In this document: positions 47,081 to 50,788 of the stretch, piece after piece
How positions within the stretch are numbered: position 1 is the stretch's first letter
How the letters are laid out: the number at the start of each line of letters is the position of its first letter
NCBI GenBank assembly: GCA_000697055.1
Contig: JNDT01001480.1
Coordinates: 1-50,788 of the forward strand
Direction of reading: 5' to 3'
Source of the DNA: Saksenaea vasiformis B4078
Lineage: Eukaryota > Mucoromycota > Mucoromycetes > Mucorales > Saksenaeaceae
DNA length: 50,788 nucleotides
Program-made: the position numbers and the translations under genes
The notes under the pieces: model-generated
Told to the model about the DNA's origin: nothing
What the model saw: the letters and a program-made list of their open reading frames with translations, nothing else
Databases searched by the model: none

Positions 47081-47592
47081 TTCATGTCCATGGTCATGGT
47101 CATGATGATGATGCTGATGGTCGTCGTGGGTTGCAAACGCATGGCTATGATAGTGGGCGGTTGTGGGACGAGCTGGTTCGTATAGATAAGGATTTGTCTC
47201 TGCAGCGGAATGTGTGTGCTATCGCATAGTGTTAAATGTTTGATCGAGGCAGGTTCGTTGCATCATCCTACCTCTGTTCTATGATGATCGTGGTGGTGCT
47301 CTTCTCGCGTGAGATGCTCGTCCGTACCTTTATGACCTGACGAACCGGCGTTTTCCTCGGTGGCAATAGTTGAAACAGCATTCACAGGCGTTGTATACGG
47401 GCGATGCAAGGGCGCGGTGCTCTGAATGGCTATACCTTGTCGCGCAAAGTTACGTGCGCTCGAGAAAGAAGCAGCCGGCCCAGACGCCATCGGCACAGCA
47501 GTCTGCGATGGCTGCGGCTGTTGTTGCAGTGGCTGTTGCTGAGGAAGAGGTGACTGAGGCCGCCGTTTAGTGAACTGCCGGGTCGAGTGCAT
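45720..47592 (-). CDS. ZRG17: Cation diffusion facilitator subunit, Zrg17/ZnT6-like, with His-rich loop
   Basis: Seven exons: 47272-47592, 46843-47218, 46672-46792, 46485-46622, 46326-46423, 45988-46229 and 45720-45929 sum to 1,506 nt, or 501 residues. A Gln/Pro-rich N-terminus is followed by a zinc-binding His/Asp loop (HHHHDHDHGHEHDHDHDHDH). Membrane segments come next: FTWFVIHACIGLLTWW, VVGFSYLVIFDALGIFSEFV, YEIVLALGTTIYLLFVTMYT, FGLFLVVLIGIAASFIASVG, VQMLLCNVYSLGIIGCGVMI and a sixth near LASPGIDKFLAFCESAVMFY. The CDF cytosolic domain closes it (DRAHFWQNSYGQYVGTLEIYV). The HxxxD pairs that bind transported zinc in TM2 and TM5 are not conserved, as in ZnT6 and Zrg17, which work as heteromers with an active partner (ZnT5, Msc2) to load the secretory pathway with zinc. 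So a supporting rather than transporting subunit is inferred. Confidence 0.8.
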
Positions 47593-48786
47593 AGAGCCAA
47601 TAACACAACTCGCAAGTCGTCGAAGAGAAGAAAGGTAACAGGACGTTACTATCCGCTTCGTCGTTGAATTTACCCAAAATTGATAGAGGCCAGTTTACAG
47701 AAGCTGAGTTTACAATTACACCCAATCAAACTGAGAGTCTATAAATGGTGCAAGGAGCTCATGGCTGTTGTGATATGGGACTTCAAGCTTGACTTCATGG
47801 ATGAGGATCATGACCTTTTGCCAATGATAAAAAAAATAAATAAATAGAATAGTTTACACTATGAGTATTAGGAATTGAATAAGCTCTCTTAATGCTTTTG
47901 AAAAAGTGAGACAGGATCAGAAGAACAGCATAGGAAACCAACAAAGAAAATTGCGGAACAAAAGCATCATCAGTTTGACACAGTGAAGCCGAAAGATGTT
48001 TTTGCGACTGTCTAAATCACACTTTACTCATACTTAATTGATGGATGCATCCTTTAACAACACATAAAAATAAGACATAAATACAAGGTCCGAAGTCTGA
48101 TTAAGTATGTCTTATTTGAAGGACAAAGTCGCACTTATCCTTGGACGTACGTCTTATTCAAGGCTTATCGGATAAGAATATCCTTATTGCTGATCTCATG
48201 TCCTGTTCACGTCTCACTTCAAAGGACAGGGAATTCTTTTATTAGTGAATCCATGTAATAAAAACCTACTATTAGCCACCATTGACTTCAATGGCTGTTA
48301 GAGAGCTATTTCAACGTGAAAGACTTACCTCTGTTCCTAAGCGCTAAATGAGACGAAGGCTGCCAATACTGCTGTGAAGGTATTTTGGGGAATTTATGGC
48401 TGGGTCACAATTCTGTCACCCAGCGTATGTTGACCGCAACACAGCCACGAAGGAAGAATGGCACGTGAGTGCTATAAAGTAGTCGAATATGTAGAAGAAT
48501 AAAGGGGACCTTTCTTTCGCGTAACAACAATAAGGAAGAGGCCAGTCAGAGCCTAGGAGAAAGAATCGTCATAAAGAACAATAACAAGCCTAAAAGGGCC
48601 AATCAGAGATATCACAGAAAAAGGCGGACCGTCACGCGGGTGACACGTAATTGTGACAATCTGTGACTCAAATAAAATACTACTTTCGTCGGGACGTGAA
48701 AGTTCGTACATATAATTAAAGACGTCAAAGACGTCAGATCGTGTTTCTGGCACCATCTTCACAGTAACTTATTTTATACCATCATC
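47593..48786. other. AT-rich spacer between the CDF gene and the Crypton
   Basis: No gene recognised. AATAAGACATA at 48069-48079 is inverted as TATGTCTTATT at 48106-48116, and a variant (GTACGTCTTATTCAAGG) follows near 48146. This is a small hairpin with a degenerate repeat. It may mark an element boundary, but Cryptons lack terminal inverted repeats, so it is not evidence for one. Confidence 0.45.
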
Positions 48787-50788
48787 ATGAACCGCAGAGA
48801 ATCATCCTCTTCCAGTTTTATCGATCAAAGAGTAGTAAATGCTGCAAAAGAAGCTGAAATTCTTGAGTATACACTGCTAGCCCTGGAGCAGGAACGGCCG
48901 AAAAACACCACATTGGCGTACAAAAAAGGCAGGAGATGTTTATGGTATATATATATAACGACACATACAGATAGATATAGGTATAGGCGTGCTTAGAATT
49001 GATATCTATTTTATGTAGAATTTTTGCATGGAAAATCGTTTGTCGTATTTCGACATCCTTTTCATAATGTTTCAGTTATCGCCAGATGAACTTGTAAAAT
49101 TTTCATTGTCACACGAGTTTTTCTTCTTCATTGCGGACCTGCGGTAATCTAAATCTAGTTCCTGATTTTTGTTACCGACTGTCCAGGGCCATCATTGTCT
49201 ATTTTCACTACCAATTGTAGATCACTTTTGTGATTGCACCATTGGTATCTTTGGACTCAGTTGAATGAAAACTTTTACTCTCGTCATTACTGGTTTACAA
49301 GATGTCTCACTATCAATGTCCCGATCATATTTTAGAAACATATAAAAGAAGACTCTTTGAATAATAAAAATCTTCATCTCAGTCTCGCTGACTTCTTTCG
49401 TCTCATATTCTTTTCTTAAAATCGTCTTTGATTCTTCATCGTTATGAGGACGGTTGCATTGTTACCGAAGCGAAGCTGTTGCGTTTTCTCGACGAGGTGG
49501 TAGTACCTGGAGGGAACTTAAAGAAGGGGCGAAAGGACGATGGCTCTGTGCATGAGCTTAAGATTCAGACCATCCATCAATATATTAAGGTGGTAGTTAA
49601 TCTGCACGCCTACAGTTTTCCAGAAATCTGTCCAGGGAGGCAAGCGTCCGTGGAGTTGCTCTACGGGCATGGGTGAAGAACAGACGAAACGGCGAACGCC
49701 AGCGAAAACGTGAGAGTTACGAGGATCGCGCCCGTCACACTGCGCAGGATGGATACACTCCTGAAGAACTTGTGAAGCTCTCGATGTTTTACTTCAACGA
49801 AGGGAAGGAGAAGTCATTTCAGGATCGTATGCTTTTTTTTAATGCAGCACATGATGCTGTTACGTGGCGAAAGCACAAGGGATATGGAACTTTGCGACGT
49901 TTTTCCGTTAGAATTTAAGGATGAAGGATTCTCTGAGTGTCCTGTGCTAGTCCTCCGACTAGATCATGGCAAGACAATCAAGGAGCACGTCGAGTATGCT
50001 GGAACGATCCGACACCACGATCACTGTGTGTGCGCGTTTGGCGCATTGGCGATGTATCTGTTTTACAGGTGAGTTCAACGATTATCAACGATAATAATGT
50101 ATTCAACTGACTAATCTTCAGGTGGCATATAACGAACGAGGATTTCCCTCGATTTAATACGAATATGGACTGGTTTAACGTAAAAATCGCCAAGGGAGTC
50201 TATCACAACAAGCCGTTAACGTATGCAACCCACTACGCAGCCACAACCCGTGCTTTCGATGCCTGTTCCGTCAGCATAACAAAGAAAACCCATGCGGGTC
50301 GCGGTAGTGGAGCCCAACACGTCGAAATCAGCGGAGCCACCGAGGACCAGCTACGACGACACGGCCGCTGGAATATGCAGAGCATGGAAACCTGTTACCT
50401 AACGTCATTACCACGCTCATCTATTCGCATCATGAACGGGTTCTCCGGCAACAAAGGCGATTATTGGCTCCCGAGAAGTAATGTTTGCCCACCGGAAAGC
50501 CTCCAGAGGAAGGTGTTTCCCAAAGCAGAGGACTGGCTGGCGCGAGTGCGCTCTCGCGAGTGTGAATACTCCATCTGCGCAGAGGCGTTTCTGTCTTTAC
50601 TAATCACTATGCGACGGATAATCCTACAAGATGCAGTGATGTTTCGGATGGAGCATGGCCATAACCCTTTCTTCAACCACGTCCTCTTCACCGACCCAGA
50701 ATTCTTGGCATTTGAAAGTAACCTCCTATCGACCGTCCAAACCGCGCAGGAACCAGCAGATATTCTGGTACGCAGAGCTATGCCTTTG
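48787..50788 (+). pseudogene. Crypton tyrosine recombinase (Ndc10/GCR1-like DNA-binding domain), frame-broken, runs off the window
   Basis: Cryptons are eukaryotic DNA transposons that move with a tyrosine recombinase. The N-terminal piece ends LEQERPKNTTLAYKKG, the usual family start; the core resumes after about 49437 with YEDGCIVTEAKLLRFLDEVV. Further matches are SYEDRARHTAQDGYTPEEL, LLRGESTRDMEL, LDHGKTIKEHVEYAGTIRHH and ALAMYLFYRWHITNEDFPRF. The recombinase motif shows THAGRG (His 50291, Arg 50300), RRHGRW and the likely nucleophile in ETCYLTSLPR (Tyr at 50396). Intron 50069-50121 (GTGAGT...CTTCAG) is clean and the last exon stays open to 50788. Two frame changes break the gene, near 49661-49664 and in the T run 49833-49840. 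Position 48945 to about 49436 is either a long intron or inserted sequence with its own TATAAAAG (49341). Confidence 0.85.

Noticed and set aside
787..50788. Fanzor and Crypton as two parts of one composite element
   Set aside because: Fanzors have been found inside Cryptons, but here 43 kb of ordinary housekeeping genes separates the two, so they are independent insertions.
1..50788. CRISPR array, prokaryotic operons or rRNA genes
   Set aside because: No regularly spaced repeats, no rRNA-like conserved blocks, and intron-rich eukaryotic genes throughout.

Overview
The window is eukaryotic nuclear DNA, and a fungus fits best. Housekeeping genes are compact and cut by many 45-80 nt GT-AG introns. 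Proteins include an Ydj1-type DnaJ, proteasome lid subunits Rpn6 and Rpn7, mitochondrial-type ornithine carbamoyltransferase and cytosolic isoleucyl-tRNA synthetase. An RNAi-type RNA-dependent RNA polymerase, a Fanzor nuclease and a Crypton recombinase together point to an early-diverging fungus, probably Mucoromycota/Mucorales. That placement is inference; no species is claimed.

Layout. (1) 787-5520 (+): a Fanzor (eukaryotic TnpB-like, RNA-guided nuclease) gene. Its reading frame runs upstream into an XPG/FEN1-like flap-endonuclease module. All the XPG active-site acidic positions are visible, but the N-terminal part is frame-broken. This apparent XPG-Fanzor fusion is the most unusual object here. 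It is followed by 2.4 kb with no recognisable gene. (2) 7906-11516 (-): RNA-dependent RNA polymerase, three exons. (3) 13497-13961 (+): a small heat-shock protein with two perfect heat-shock elements and a TATA box. (4) 14112-18121 (-): isoleucyl-tRNA synthetase, 13 exons, divergent from (5) 18543-19760 (+): a CENP-K-like inner-kinetochore protein. (6) 19.8-23.1 kb: repeat-rich spacer with a 640-bp pogo/mariner-type MITE. (7) 23084-25464 (-): AtuA/DUF1446-family protein. (8) 26752-27961 (+): ricin-B-type beta-trefoil protein with a long polypyrimidine leader. (9) 29059-33054 (-): multi-KH RNA-binding protein with a low-complexity tail. (10) 34355-35662 (+): class A DnaJ with a CaaX box. (11) RPN6 (-) and RPN7 (+) lie head to head. 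(12) 40584-41980 (-): ornithine carbamoyltransferase with a Gcn4-type site. (13) 42-44.9 kb: gene-poor. (14) 44918-45457 (+): a small secreted or membrane protein. (15) 45720-47592 (-): a Zrg17/ZnT6-like cation diffusion facilitator subunit with a histidine-rich loop. (16) 48787 to the window end (+): a frame-broken Crypton.

Together the window is conserved housekeeping sequence broken by mobile-element islands: the Fanzor locus at the left, a MITE in the middle and a Crypton at the right edge. Exon boundaries were derived by hand from splice signals, frame continuity and family conservation. The exon sums of all the well-resolved genes are exact multiples of three.
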